Below, in pieces: positions 1-13,094 of a stretch of 64,000 nt of DNA. Under the pieces are notes generated by a model. It did not search any database. It had not been told where the DNA came from and was given only the letters and a program-made list of their open reading frames with translations. How positions within the stretch are numbered: position 1 is the first letter of the stretch; each line of letters opens with the position of its first letter. This DNA comes from Lunularia cruciata (Eukaryota > Streptophyta > Marchantiopsida > Lunulariales > Lunulariaceae): NCBI GenBank assembly GCA_948567375.1, contig OX419759.1:54723493-54787492 (forward strand), written 5' to 3'. Both the position numbers and the translations under genes were made by a program.

Positions 1-2719
1 TCGATTCACGCATTTTACTTTACCAAGAGTTGGTTGTATTTCTGGTAAGTTTCTGGACTGTCAGGTGGCCATGGAGTGGAGGAGATCCATCAGACCAAGC
101 ATCCTTGCTTGCGGACCTATACATCCCTAGGGATCGCACACCACCATTTTCCAGGTTTGCTTACCTGCAGTCGAACGCAACGATCTACACTGTTTGACGC
201 AATTCCCTTTACTCATCGCACGAGGCAACAAAAAGACGAGCACAGTATGATTAGTTTCGAATTCATGTTCATTCGTTTAGTTTTAAACACTCGCTTAGAT
301 TAACTTAATAATAGCACTTAACGCGTTGAGTGTTGACTCATTTCGCTCACGGCTCGCATACATTTCTTCTTGTAAACTTCGCATAATTGTTGCTGTTGTC
401 CACGAAAGGAAGTTCGAGTGTGGAGGAAAGCATCAGTATCGTAGTGACACCATAATTCGTGAATCCGGTGGGAAGCCTATTTACCTGCATTTTCCGCAGT
501 CGGAAAACATATAAAGTTTGCTGTCGCGAACTTTTATTAAATATGTTTAATTAGGAAACGACTTTCATAATTATATATTGAATGGCGTAGTTAAAACATA
601 CATTTTATAATTCTGGCAATCGTTTCTATATTCATAATAATTTTCTGTTAGTTTTTTTCTATATCATTAATGTCCTTATCATAATATAATATTGACACTA
701 TCTTATTGATTCATACCTTTACATGTGGGCCACATTTAGTTCAAATTTTGTAATTATTTTAATATCCGTAATATTCCTAACTTTATACTCTAATTATCCT
801 TGCTATCTCTAATATTCATAATTTACATTCTGAGTTGCATCAAGGCAAAAAAAAAATTTAATATCATCTTCGTCAATAATTATTTTCTAAACTTAGATTA
901 CTACTCATTTTAATTTTGATATAAATTTATTTATCTGTTACTTTTCATTGCAATTAGTATATTTATATCTTTTTGCTAGTTTGTGTGGATGAATAAAAAT
1001 CCAATTTCAACTTTAAGAGAAGTGTAAACAGATAGGGCTTAATGATATTGAAGGTGGTCAAAATCATGAGTTGATCAGAGGAAACAAATCTATTCTTGAC
1101 TCAAGAACATCTCTTATTGCTCATTAAATACTATGTATAATCATTCGTGTTCTATAGGTCAACCAACAATTGAGAAACTTATGTATACTTTATTTACGAG
1201 TCCATTGAGGACAAAATTGATTGATTGAATCAATTCTTTTAAGGAAACTAGTTAACTTGAACTCTATATCCTCTTATTAAAGTGTTTCGAAACATCACAA
1301 CTATCACATTAAAAAAATTGTGAAATATTTGAAGCTTGAGTATGGTAGAGGGTCGAATGAGGTTGGTCAATTTACGGGCTAAACCAATCGATAATATTTT
1401 CCGGTTTGACAGTGATGACACAACTTTCACGTTTGAGAGGATTGAGCTATTTGATGAGCTTTTGTTGTGTCAAAAATAATTCTATGCTTGTTCTTCCTCC
1501 TCGGAGAGCAAAACCTCAAAAGTTTTGTATTTGAGGGTAGAGTTAGGCATGGGAGAGGAACTTTATGTAAATCTTGATGGACTGATGAAGTCATGGTTGA
1601 AAATGACTTCTTTGATTGTGCAGGTGACAATGTTAGCTTTTAGAAAATATTTCTTTCCTTTTGTTCTCATGGAAATTTGGTGTAAAATTTTCTTATTTTC
1701 CATTATATATTTATAAATGGTTGAGGAAAATACTTGGATGGACCATTTTGTTATTAGTGCGGTTGAATAAATTTGAAGTTGACTTGAGAAGATAGGAGAA
1801 AATATTGTATCTGAGTAGCCTTTTTAATACATTGTTAAAACATCTATCTAAATTTAATCATTAACATGGATAAAAATGCCATCAATTGCAACACAGGGGT
1901 ATGGGGTGCATGTATGTCAGAAAAATTGAGAGAATATATTAATGATGGAAGATAACAAAGAATCCTTAGTTTATTATATTTATTTTTAGCTTTTGGTGTG
2001 TTTCTTCCATTCAAACTAATTTTGAAGGCAAAGGTCATGAATTCTATTCCGATCATAGCATTTCTCCTTTAATGCGATAAAATCTGTTGCATTTAATAGT
2101 CTCTCAACAATTGATCATGGAGACCATGAAACCTTGGGTGGAGAAATTTCTTGTTCCATATTATACAACAATGTACAACAAGCAAGAACATGTTGTAAGT
2201 GATAAGAAGATGACCTTTAGTAGTAGATTGTTGGTCGCTACACCATAATAAAGGGTTTCATTTCTTTTTTGAGAGGAATCATTAATATGTTTGCTTAATA
2301 TTAGTCTTTGGCAAGATGCATTCATAGATATCAAGATGCAGATATTACATTGCAAAGGCCATTCAAATCCTCTATTTCTTGTTCATATAATAGGGGTTTT
2401 AAAAATAAAGTGACGAAGCTTTGTATTTTGTCTAAACTGTATTTACTAATTTTGTGAAAAGTCTTTATTGGGTCATATTCAGGTAGATTTTGGAGTTCAG
2501 TTATGAAGTTCCTTATTTTTAGCAAACTCCATTATAGGTGGTTTGTCGGAAATAAGGGATATGAAGGTTTTGTTCATAATATATCATGAAGCATTGATTG
2601 GAATTTTGGGTTAATAATGGATTGCTTGATTTGAATTTTGTCCTAAATGGTTCAAGAGGGAATCCACAAGAAAAAATTCCAAGGAAAGGCTCACAATATT
2701 CATTTCCAAAATAATCTAA
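1..2719. other. AT-rich spacer, no gene recognised
   Basis: The open frames here are all under 90 codons, overlap on both strands and show no family I recognise. Composition becomes strongly AT-rich after about 540. The first 540 bases are less AT-rich and could be the edge of a gene or element lying outside the window. I see no tRNA, rRNA or repeat array. Confidence 0.5.
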
Positions 2720-3145
2720 GCTAGTTGAGCTCTCTATTTCTCTAGTTGATTTCTTGATTTCTCTTCTCTTCTTGAGAGCTCTCAATTTCTCTTCCCTATT
2801 TTTTGGTGTTGCTTTGAGCTAATTGAGCTCTTATTTGATTTCTCTAAGAAGGGAGTGCTAGCTAAATTTCTTTTCTCAAGAGCTTAAGAGTACCCTGTGA
2901 TTTCTCTACTCTAGAATACACTATCATTTAGTGTTTCTCAGAGCTGATTGAGCTCTCAATTTCTCTTCTTGAGACTCCATAAGGAGTATGGAGGTGCCAT
3001 TCTAATTTTCTGGAGAGCACCTTATGAAACACGGGAGCTTTATATCAACTTGCAAATTGAGCTCTTGATATCTCTTCTTGAGAGTACCCTATGGAGTATA
3101 GAGGTGCCATTCTAATATTTTGGAGAGCACTTATCAAACATGGTG
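2720..3145. repeat. local degenerate tandem repeat
   Basis: A motif like GAGCTCTCAATTTCTCTTCTT recurs several times. Its clearest form is a tandem pair of about 100-110 bp (about 2948-3055 and 3056-3145), each unit carrying GAGGTGCCATTCTAAT and GGAGAGCAC. A piece of the unit, GGGAGCTTTATATCAACTTG, recurs about 2 kb away at 5044. Origin unknown; it may be part of a decayed LTR. Confidence 0.55.
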
Positions 3146-5099
3146 TTCCGTTGTGGTTTGCGTAGCTAATGAAAGAGTAGTTTAGTGTAGTTTATCTCCA
3201 TATTATTGGAGTAGATTGTATGATGGATCCCACAGTTGATTTATTGCCATGTAAGCAATTTGTGTACATTCAAGTGATTGGCCACGTGTATTATGATGGT
3301 GTTCCCTTTGAGGGCTTTGATGTATATATGTGGTGCAGATTTGATAGATAGGGTGTGTTTTAGTTTAGGAAACTTGAGGAGGAGAAGGCTATTGAGAGTG
3401 AGAGTTGTAATAAAGTGTGGGAGCTAGAGCATCAGAAGAAGAGTTGAAACAAGAGATGTTTTATGCTTTTGATCTGCCACTCCCAAATCTTTTTCTCATC
3501 AAGACTCAGATTTTTAACCCTGATCAGTTTTGAGTTTGGATGGTAGCACATTTCATGCTTGCATTTATGGCATTTGGTGATGGAAACCTTGGGTCTTGTT
3601 GTCCTTCTTGTGTTGACTTATGGACAGGTCTGGGACTTGACAATTTATGAGCTTGCATAGAAGGAGAAGTACTTAATTTTGTTCAAGGCTTCAAGGTGGA
3701 ATTGTAGAGTCTATTTGTCAAAAAGAGAAAAAGCGAAGTGAAAAAATTGCAAGTGATTGGATCCCAATAGGAGAAGTCTCAATTATTTTAGGATTGAGTG
3801 AGTTTGAGGAAGGTATTTAGTGAAAGAAAACTATGGTTGGAGAGGTAAGCTAACATGCTATAGTTTGAAGACAAAAACCAAGGGATTTGAGTAGTGTTTA
3901 AGTGGATTAGGATCAATTGAAGCAAGGAGGGTTGAATTCATACCTAGATGAACAAATTGGAGGATTTTGATAGTTCTATCTTATCTTTTCATGATATCTT
4001 AATGAAGTTGGAGATAAGACAAAGTGCTTGAGTTGAGTGCAAGAGATTTCATGTTTGAGCTAATATCCAATCTAATTTGATTGATTGAAATTGAAGCACT
4101 AGAAATAAAATTGTTGAGGAGAAGATTATGATCAGGTCTAGAGTTTTGGTTGCTTCTCACGCTCTAGGTCAAATGAGGTAATGAAAATTTCAAATATAGT
4201 TGATAGTTAGGTCTTGTGCTTCCATGCAAAGGTTTCATGTGAATTCCTCAAATAAAGAATTTAGGATCTTTGATCAAGTTTACTCAAGTTTGGAGAACTC
4301 AAAAGTTTAGCCTAGCTTGGATATTGATCCATATCTAGCGATTGGGATTAGAATAAATATTCAATGTTTATAAAATTTTAGATGGGGGCAAAAAAAATTA
4401 CTGTGTAAAATTTGGTTGACTCAAGATTTATTGAGAGTGAGAGTTGATGCAATAAACTCTATTGAAAATATTATCATAAGCTCAATAGATAATTTTTGTA
4501 TTGAATAACAATTGAATACCAAATTTTCATTTGTAAGATTTCCATGTCAAAAAGGCACAAAATTTCCCTACTTGGGTACATATTAGATGCAACTTGGAGT
4601 ACAAATTGAATTAAGCTTGTGGATAGAGCAAGGATGCTTTGGAGCTCATTTCCATTAAAAGCATGGAGTATTTTTGCTAAAATTGTTGTGTTTTGGATCC
4701 TTTACATGCTTGTATGCTTGATTGTATGCCCAACTGGCTTGGATTGCTGTGTGCATATTGCACTCAAGTTCTTTCTTTCTAGGTGTGTTGTATATTTCTC
4801 TTTGGTAAGGTTGGAAGTGAGACCAACCAATAAAGAGTGCATGTTGTGATGATAGGTTAGGTTGTCCATAATTCCTCTACCCAATAGAAGGAACACTAAA
4901 AACAAGATTAGAAGGTTTTGGTGATAGTGCAAACAAATAGGCTCAAAATACTTCTGTTAGGTCTACACACAACTTCTACTCTGTAAGCTCCACAACTAGG
5001 TACCTAATGTGTTCCCAAAAAAAGAAAGGCAAAGTATGACAATGGGAGCTTTATATCAACTTGTAAATTTCACAATTAAAGGGTATAGAATTGACTATT
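3146..5099. other. spacer, possible decayed retroelement, no gene
   Basis: No coding family is visible. A stretch at about 3300-3480 (ATGTATATATG, then a GAGAGTGAGAGTTG-type tract) looks like the promoter and leader of a plant LTR, but I could find no second LTR, primer site or target duplication. Treat as unclassified. Confidence 0.3.
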
Positions 5100-6240
5100 T
5101 GGAAGTAGAGCATGTTGAGGAGTAGTATGCGTCAAGAACTCACAAGAAACTTATGAAAATGTTTACAATCCAAATATAGAGTATCCAAATACATTTGGAA
5201 TTTGATGATTTTTTTATGAATAGTGAAAATGAAGAAAAAGATTATGATATGCTACAACTATTGCTTATGTGATGGGAGTATGCATATTCCCATATGTACT
5301 TAGAACCAAGAGTTGCTTATCCTTGTAGTAGGGAATTTGTTATTAAATATTTCAAAGACCTAGATGTTAAGGCATTCAAACTACTGACTAAATGGATGTT
5401 GAGTCATTTTAGACATTAGTGGATCTTATAAAGGATCACCAAGTATTAAGAGAACTATAGGCGGGAGTAAACATTTGTGTGGATCCAAGTAGCTTTGGCT
5501 CTTGATAGATTTGGGTAGCATAGTAATGGGACCTTGTGTTGCAAGGGGGTTAAATATTTGGGGCCTTAGTGTTGGTTCAACCATTGCTTTTAGTGATAGA
5601 GTCATGATCACCATATTAAGCACTATGCGGAGTCAAGTGGCATGGTCAAATCAAGACAAGAGAAGGAGGATATGTGTGGTTTTTGCACAAAAGGGTTCCC
5701 TTGTTTGTGTAGGTTTGGTAGATGGAAAACTTTTTCCTCGTGCAGCCCAACCCATAGTAGAAGGAGAAATATATTTCCATAAGAAGAGCTCTTATTCAAT
5801 ACATGTGCGAGTGATTTGTGATGATAAAGAAAAAAATAAATTTACATGATGTAAATGTATAAATGTTTCAAAATGCAATTTTTTCTTTTTAATTCATGTT
5901 GTGCAATGGATTGAGGTTTTAACTTGCAGGTTGATATTGAGGTTTATTAACTTCCATGAATGTCCATCTCATGCCAGGACATGACTTGTTTAATAAGTCA
6001 CCATTGTGGAATGATTTGACCTTAAGAGGAGGTTGCAGCAATTTCGAGGCCAAAGAATATCTTTTAGGTGATTATTGTTACTTCCCAATGCATCACCTAG
6101 TCCCTATTTTCAAGCAAGACCAATCTGAGGACAAATAAGAATTCAATAAATATTTAGCAAAGACCCGTGTGATAAATGAGCATTGTGTAGGAGAATTGAA
6201 AGCTAGATGGTATTGATTCAAGGAGCTATGACTGCAACTT
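5100..6240 (+). pseudogene. decayed HARBI1-like (PIF/Harbinger, DDE_4) transposase
   Basis: This region reads as a broken PIF/Harbinger-type DDE nuclease spread over at least three frames with stops. Order seen: an N-terminal part with LIKDHQVL at about 5425; the HTH-like region ending in WSNQDKRRR near 5650; VGLVDGKLF with the first catalytic Asp codon at 5721; GEIYFHKKSSYSIHV; GHDLFNKSPLWNDL with the second Asp at 5983; YLLGDYCYF; and INEHCVGELK, where the third acidic residue is encoded at 6178-6180. Family members cut and paste DNA, usually with a Myb/SANT-like partner; a decayed protein of that kind lies at 9.4-10.5 kb in the opposite orientation. No terminal inverted repeats were found. 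Not functional. Confidence 0.75.
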
Positions 6241-7579
6241 AAAGACAGAAGTGGAAATACATATTTGTTAAAGTGGTTTAATTTTTTTATTATCTTACAT
6301 AACTTTTGTATAGATAGATTGGATGTTTGAGTAGAAAATGATGGTGGTTTCTTTGAGGAAACTCAATTACATACAAAAAAAAATTCTCTAAATGGAGTGA
6401 AGCTCAATAGATAGGGAATTAGGTCAAGGGTAATGCAACATTGCTTTGCTTATCAATAGGAGAAAGAAGAAGAACATGTTACTCCAATATGAATAAAAAT
6501 ATTCTTTTAATTTTCTATGTTTTATATTCATATGCATGCACTATTATCATGTCTCACGTCCTATCTCATGTTTGATGTCTCACATGTTATGTGTTATTTG
6601 ATGTATCTCATGTATATTAAATCTGAATATATTCACAATGAAGCTTGTATTCTAGTTTATCAATTATTAGTTTTTGCAAAAGAGGAGATACATTTGACCT
6701 TTACTAGGACATAGATGGAGAGAGTAAAGGCTGGCTGACTTGGACTTGGATATCCTAGGTGTTGTAGTCATGGCTCCGAGTTATGAGATCCAATACCAAT
6801 CATATGCCCAAGCCTTAGCATTCATTATGGAGAGGTCAGAGAGTGTACATGTTCAAGTAGATGAGAGTGAGAGTTGTCTAGCTAAACTAAGGGCTCACGT
6901 AGCTAATTCTAGACTGAGACTCCATGCAATAGCTTGCCAATCCCACATTCTAGTTACTTAGGAGACCCAGACTAATGGTACCCATTCCTTACCTTGTTGT
7001 GATGTGATTGAGGAGACCCAAATTGATGCCACTCATTCCTTACTCCATTGTGTTGTGTCTCATGAGACCCAAACCGAGTAGAGGGAGAGATTCCATCTTT
7101 TAAGAGAGTATAGTCTATGCATTCTCTTCCCATGATTCTTATGGAAGAAGATTATTGTTGTGGATGTTACTCTTTTAGCCTCAATATGGTAGCATACATG
7201 CTATGGTTACATGAATGTAGGAGAGCTTGACCATTAGGCTTTGATTGTGCATTCATATGAACTCTTGTCCTATAGGGTGGGTAGCACATCCCAATGTTAG
7301 ACACTTTTTATAGTTTTGTTTGTTGTGCTTTGAGGTTATCTTGTGGATAGATCTTGAGGCAACTAATGTTGAGCTTTTGCTATGGAGTATGTGGCGATGG
7401 TCAAAGCTTCTTGATGGGGTTGAAATTGGGTCTCAACTCATGGCCTTTTTGAGTACTATTGATGTCTAGAGAGATGAGTTCAGAGAATGTAGAGCTAGAT
7501 CATATGATCATCTCACTTCATTAGGTTTACTTCTTTGTGATCTTTGCATCCTAGACAACTATGCAATCTATAAGAACTA
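6241..7579. other. spacer, no gene recognised
   Basis: Short open frames only. One at 6740-6961 has a weakly heptad-like composition (SESCLAKLRAHVANSRLRL) and could be a retroelement gag scrap, but nothing around it supports that. Confidence 0.3.
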
Positions 7580-7584
7580 TGCAC

Positions 7585-8310
7585 TGTAAGAACCATATGC
7601 ATGGTGTGATCCATCCCTCCCTACTTCCATCCTTGTAGGGTAGAATGATCTGTGAGCCGGCCTGTCTCTCACTCAGGATGAACCTCTGATGGCTATTATG
7701 GTAGCGCACCATGGACTAAGAAGGCAAGGAACCCCAACTCCATCATACTCCTCCAAGGCTAACACTCCAAGACTCAAGACATTGCTCACTAGAGAACTCA
7801 ATGAGAGAGAGATAGTTGCAAATGAAAGGATGATGAGTACCTCCTCACCCCTTGTTTATATACTTGTGAAATAGTTACGTACCAAAGTTACTAATTACCG
7901 TAGTAACTCAAGTTACTAGACTAAAAGTCAAGTAAAGTCAAAAAGTAGAAAGGAATATCCATTCACATGGGCATATTCCCCTTATCTTGACCCAACCACT
8001 AAAGCAAGGATTCCTTCACATGGGCTATCCTTGGACTAAAGAAGAATCCAAAACAAAAAGGCTTGCGGGCCCAAGAGTTCTCAACTCTTTCCCCAAAGCC
8101 AAACACCTAGGAATAATACCAAGTCAACACACTAAAATCCAAAATAGTGGTGCTCATCTTTTCTACTTCCTCTAAAGTAAGGTCCCATCTATCTTAGCTA
8201 TGACTAACTTTAGCTAACCATGACTAATATAGAACCATCCTTTATCTCTATATAAATAATATCTCTTAAGTACTTGTAATACCAAGCTAAATATCACAAT
8301 ACCACACACA
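7585..8310 (+). mobile_element. solo LTR, family unknown (TSD TGCAC)
   Basis: A 726-bp segment begins TGTAAGAACC and ends ACCACACACA, and is flanked by an exact 5-bp direct repeat TGCAC (7580-7584 and 8311-8315). The 5-bp duplication and TG...CA ends are the signature of an LTR-retrotransposon insertion. A TATA box, TATAAATA, lies at 8251-8258, about 55 bp before the end, which fits plus-strand orientation with a short R-U5. No internal region or second LTR adjoins it, so it is best read as a solo LTR left by LTR-LTR recombination. It does not match the LTRs of elements A, B or C by eye. Confidence 0.7.
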
Positions 8311-8682
8311 TGCACAAATGGGTGTTACAGATCATCATACACTTGGTCGTTTGACCTATTGATGACCTTGGATAGATTTTTCCATGATAATCACCTTGTT
8401 GTTACATAGGCCAAGGAAGAGTTGACTATTGATCAACAAAGTTTTTATAATAGAGATCCATATCACCTTCTAGCTCTATCAAGGCCTGATCCTTGGATGA
8501 GAGAAATTGGAGTCTATGGTGGTCATTGAGCCCATTTAAGATTCCACATAACATATATCAATGACAACTTGAAGATGCAAGTGCATGCCAACTTTAGGCT
8601 GCAGTAGCTTCAGTTCTAACTTCAACTACAATTACACATAGTGACTAGCTCTCCACATTTATATACCTTTGTACCATGATAC

Positions 8683-8790
8683 CATATATACATATGTATG
8701 ATTCTATATGTATACACATTTTCCATATACATAGATTAAAGTAATTGGAAAATGTATCTTCATATAGAATCATACATATGTATACATATG
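8683..8790. repeat. 42-44 bp inverted repeat (hairpin), 22-bp loop
   Basis: The left arm 8683-8724 and right arm 8747-8790 are near-perfect reverse complements, sharing CATATGTATGATTCTATATG on opposite strands. The structure would fold into a stable AT-rich hairpin. It may be a foldback or MITE core, or a chance AT-rich palindrome expanded locally; no transposase belongs to it. Confidence 0.75.
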
Positions 8791-9399
8791 TGCAGTTTGT
8801 GCTCATGTGTAAACTCTTGTGTACTAACTTCATTATAAACTAGCCCTTCAAATCTAAACACCAAGAAGTAAAGCACTAAGTGCTTGCTACAACAGCCAAA
8901 TGTCAGCAAGCATATTTATGGGTTTTGGTCGGTGGCTATTGGTGTCTCCCGTTGGCACTCAAGGGCAATCTATCACCAACAAGCACCACAAATCCTGCTC
9001 GAGCGGCTCCAAGTGGCATCCAGTGCTTTTACTAGACAAAAATTGGGAAAGATTTTGTCATCTCAAGCACTTATAAACAATAAGGCAATTATAAAAAATC
9101 AAGCAATAAAGTACATTACACCATTACACCATTACACCATAGGTGATAGAGAAAATGCACACAAACTATATTTATGAACATTGAACATTACATGGAAGTG
9201 CCTTCATTTGTATCATTTTTGTTGTCATTTACACTAGAGCTGTATGAGTTGGTATAGGGTGTTTTGGCTTGTGACTAAAATAGATAATACAAGGCTGGTT
9301 TTTGTTATCATCTTGACCAAGAAATTTAAAATATTGAATTATTTCCTTGGGAGTTTTTCCTCCTCACAAGAGATGGATTTTGATCTCAAGGGTGCGCTT

Positions 9400-10485
9400 G
9401 GACCCTAAACTCATCTCCTTTAATCTAACTCTAGTCTGTCAACTCTAGCTTTTCTCCTATCATCACTCAACTTGTTCTCAATTTCAACCTTCATTTTCTC
9501 AATCTCTAACCAAGCACTCTCAACTTTTATCTTCATCAGATTCTTCTCTTTCTCTTCATGTTAGTGGCTTCTTGTTCAATGGACCATAACCTCTCTCTAG
9601 GTTTTATGTTTTTTACTTTCATCATGGTGATCTTTGCTAAATCATGAGATAGAGCTATGTTTGGTGACATTCTCAATACCCCCTTTGCAATAATGCATTT
9701 TCTCCTCTTTGGGTCACATTCTCCATTTGGTGAAAGCTCCCTCCAACCCATCCACTATTGAGACTAATGGAAGTGGTGCAATGAAAGATGACTCCTCTAG
9801 TGAGCCTTCTTGTATTCCATTTTCCAAGCACTCCATGTAAACATAAGCTAAACCTTCTCTTCCTTAGGTGTTCAAGACAAATTGAGTGCATGGTCACAAA
9901 GTACCACCTCTAGAGGAGAGTGGAATTGAGTGTTAGGCAATATTGTTTCTTCAAACTCTGGAAACCCCTCGGCTCCGTTGCTTATATCTTTGCATGAATT
10001 GGAGTTCACATCCCCTAAACTTACAATAGTATGTGGCGTAATGTTTGCCCGACTCCCAAACATGACCTCAATTCTAGCAAAATGAGAATAAATTATATTT
10101 AATTTGTCATGTATGGTTCTCCACACTTTGCCATACTCTTTCTCTTCAAGCACTTCTCTAATCAACTTATTTTTCAACTCCCAAGCTTCCTTATAAGATT
10201 TCATATACCTCAGTTATTTCTTGTAAAGTCGATCACTTGTCGTAGTAATGGCAAATCCTTGCACCTCATGAACCAAAAATGTAGCCATGAAACTAAAAGT
10301 TGTGATCTTTTCAATTGGCTTTTTGCAATTACCACCATGAATTTGTGCAAAATTTTTTGGATCTACCAAATAATCAAGGATCAAGGATTTGTCCAAAATG
10401 ATGCTTCAACATCACTATAGACAAATGGAGATGGTTTACCATCATGTTTGTCCTTCTTTGCTTTGCTAGGAATAGAAGATGCCAT
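9400..10485 (-). pseudogene. decayed Myb/SANT-like transposon-associated protein
   Basis: Read on the minus strand from an ATG at 10485-10483, the region opens with a lysine-rich start (MASSIPSKAKKDKHDGKPS), then LVDPKNFAQIHGGNCKKP, then KSYKEAWELKNKLIREVLEEK and HFARIEVMFGSRANITPH, ending in a Lys/Glu-rich helix near 9500 (KIKVESAWLEIEKMKVEIE). This order (basic N-terminus, IHGG segment, helical middle, FGxxPNxxP-like segment, coiled C-terminus) resembles proteins I know as transposon-linked Myb/SANT-like factors in plants. Several frame changes and stops break it. It may be the DNA-binding partner of the HARBI1-like nuclease at 5.1-6.2 kb, with the solo LTR inserted later between them; that pairing is inference. 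Confidence 0.5.
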
Positions 10486-12994
10486 CCTCAATAATTCTCC
10501 AAAATTCACACACAAGGATCTTGGATCTGAGTTTGAATGTGGGTCTAAAATGGTGTCACCAACCTAGAGAAGGAACTTGAATGTCTCCCATTCCCAAATT
10601 TTCTCAGCCTTTTGGCATTGAAATTTCTCAACTCTCAATCAATTTCCTAGTTGTGACTGGCGGTGGTGTACTTTCCATAATTCTCAACCTCCCTAACCGC
10701 ACACTAAGTCTATTGACAAAAACACCACCAAAATTTGAGATGATTGTTAATGTGTGCTTAGTGAAAGGAGTAGCTCAGAGCAAACAGAGTAGGAGATCTA
10801 GTTCTAGAGTGTGAATGCATATTTGTAGCACTATACATAGAAAGACTTTTCATATATATTCCTGCAGGTAACCATCCATGGATGTTGCAGTCCAATTTGT
10901 TATCCATAGTTACCTATTTTGCCTTATTGTTATAAATGAAAGCAAGTTGTATTAATTTTCCCATCTCCAAAGTTATAGAGTGTTCAGTTATTAGCTCATC
11001 ATTGGGTTACAAAGTTTGTTATTTTCCCTCTAGACATCACTAAATCTAATTTTGAGACCCCTAATATTTGGGTTGTAGATGAGATGAAGCAGTCTATTGA
11101 TCTAGAAGTCTCCTATAAGAATCAAATTGAACACAAGCAAAGCATTGGAGTACTATGACTCAAAAGCTTATAAATGGCTTTGGACTACACAATCATGTTG
11201 AGAACCATCTAAATTTTGACTATGGATGGAAAGTAAACTTTAGAACTGTTGAAAGCTTGGGAGTCTGATATTCATCGTTAAGCTAAGCGATTGTTAAAAA
11301 TCAAAATGGAAGTTCTTCAAACAAACATTCCAAGAGAAGTGTGTTTGAAGAAAGTAAAGACGGAATATATGAGAAAAAATTTGAAAAAGATATAGATTTG
11401 GTAAATTTGATTTCTTGTGAACTTGAGATAAAAATAAATAAACTGAGAACTCAAGAGGTTCAGTTTTATTTAAATTTACATGGAATTCTTTAAACTATGC
11501 ATTCCATCATGAGAGTTCTACAAAGCCTCTTTAGATCATAATTGATGAATATATATTTGTGATGAATATTTTTCCTACTCGAAGAAGAAACCTACTCTAT
11601 TTAATATTTCATTGCATAGTCGGATGTTGACCCCATTTAATAAAATGATAATTTTAGATTTCATCATCATTCATGATTTTGATATGAGAAACAAATGTTA
11701 CTGATTACAATTACTATTATTGTGCATGTTGGTATTGCGGCGGACAATAACCAAAATTAATTGTCGAGTGGTAGTTCTCATTCACCAATAAAGACCAACA
11801 CAGCAGATGCTGAATTTGGAATATTTATATTGTATGTAAAGTATATTTGCACTTATTTTGTACATGCATAAATGATCTTTTACCAAACAAAAAATATCAG
11901 GATAAGCATTACGGCAGTGACTCTTCTCAAATCAGTGGGCGACTCTTCCCACGGCCACGGTTGTGGGTACTAAAACTTTAGGAAGAGAATCCAAGGGGGT
12001 TGAATTTATATGGCTTTGGTAACTTGAGAAAACTCAAAAGTGTTGTAGAGGCTCAAACACATTTGGGTAAAACATTAACAATTTACACGAATCTCCTAAG
12101 AACAACTTGTAGTTCAAGTATGAAACATACCTCTCATTCACGTGTCATCTAATCATTTCAAGCGTAAGTTAGTTTATACTAACAAGTATCAATAAGTTGA
12201 TATTTTTTAACAGCCTTTTACTTACAAGCATTAAAATGTACTAAGTAAAACATCAATGTCAATTATTTATCATTTTGTACTCGTCTGCTATTGTGGAATT
12301 TTGTGCGGGTTCAACGGAAAAATAGTAAAATTAACACCAATTCCCACTATAAAATCTGTAAAATCTTGAATTCAGATGTAAAACATTGATTTAGTGAAAT
12401 TCACTTATTCATCAATGGTGTTTGGCTGCAGTTATATAGTTTCGTGAAACCCCTCTTAACCTTTCGCCTTACACCCTAATAGTCTCGTCCATAGTAGTAC
12501 TCATGTGAACTAATACACTCGAAGACACAAATTGCGTGCGTGTGACTAGTGTAGGTAAGTATTTATTCAAAGGTCTTCTCTTTTATTTCCTTTGTTTGGA
12601 ATCTTTTAAATGGAAACAATTTATTAAAATTTTGATGTTATTGTCACCTCAATTTTTGGATGCTAGCGAAGTCAATGGCTGATGGCAAATACATTCAACA
12701 GATGCGGAAAGTAAATCTAGCATAATTCCAGCAGGTGAATAAAATCTACATAGCCAAAAAGCTAAGGTTGAATAAAATCCTTTGAGAGAAAAAGATATTT
12801 TTGTTATTTAATGAGAAAATCCCAAAATTCTTGAGTACGTGAATTACCTCTGATTGCAGAGGTAAACAAAATTTTGAAAAGAGCAAAATTCTCCAATCAT
12901 GCTCAACAACAGCGATTGAATTGACCACCAATAGGGGGCAGAGGGCTTAGTTCTCTAGCCTTTTTGCCCCTTTTCCTAGAGTTTTTAGCTCTTT
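10486..12994. other. AT-rich spacer, no gene recognised
   Basis: No coding family is visible. The stretch at about 12600-12990, read on the minus strand, resembles the transcribed part of a plant LTR (Cys/Leu-poor, with CTCTAGGAAAAGGGGCAAAAA), but no ends, primer site or target duplication could be fixed. Confidence 0.3.
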
Positions 12995-13093
12995 CTTTTA
13001 TCGTGTGTATATACATCATTATTCAACATACATCGCTATCAACATCGAAGCACAATTCACACATAAGTCATACATAAACTCTAAAGTACCACA
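12995..13093 (+). repeat. direct repeat unit outside the left LTR of element C
   Basis: This ~95-bp unit (TATATACATC...CATACATAAACTCTAAAGT...CCACAA) is closely matched at 13568-13665, on the other side of the element C left LTR. A normal LTR insertion leaves only a 5-bp duplication, so this needs another explanation, such as unequal recombination between tandem copies. Confidence 0.65.
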
Positions 13094-13094
13094 A

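Noticed and set aside
340-420. Similarity to 39180-39240 (CATA.ATTTCT.CTTGTAA.TTCGCA)
   Set aside because: The match covers about 45 bp only, with no ends or target duplications; too weak to call a shared LTR.
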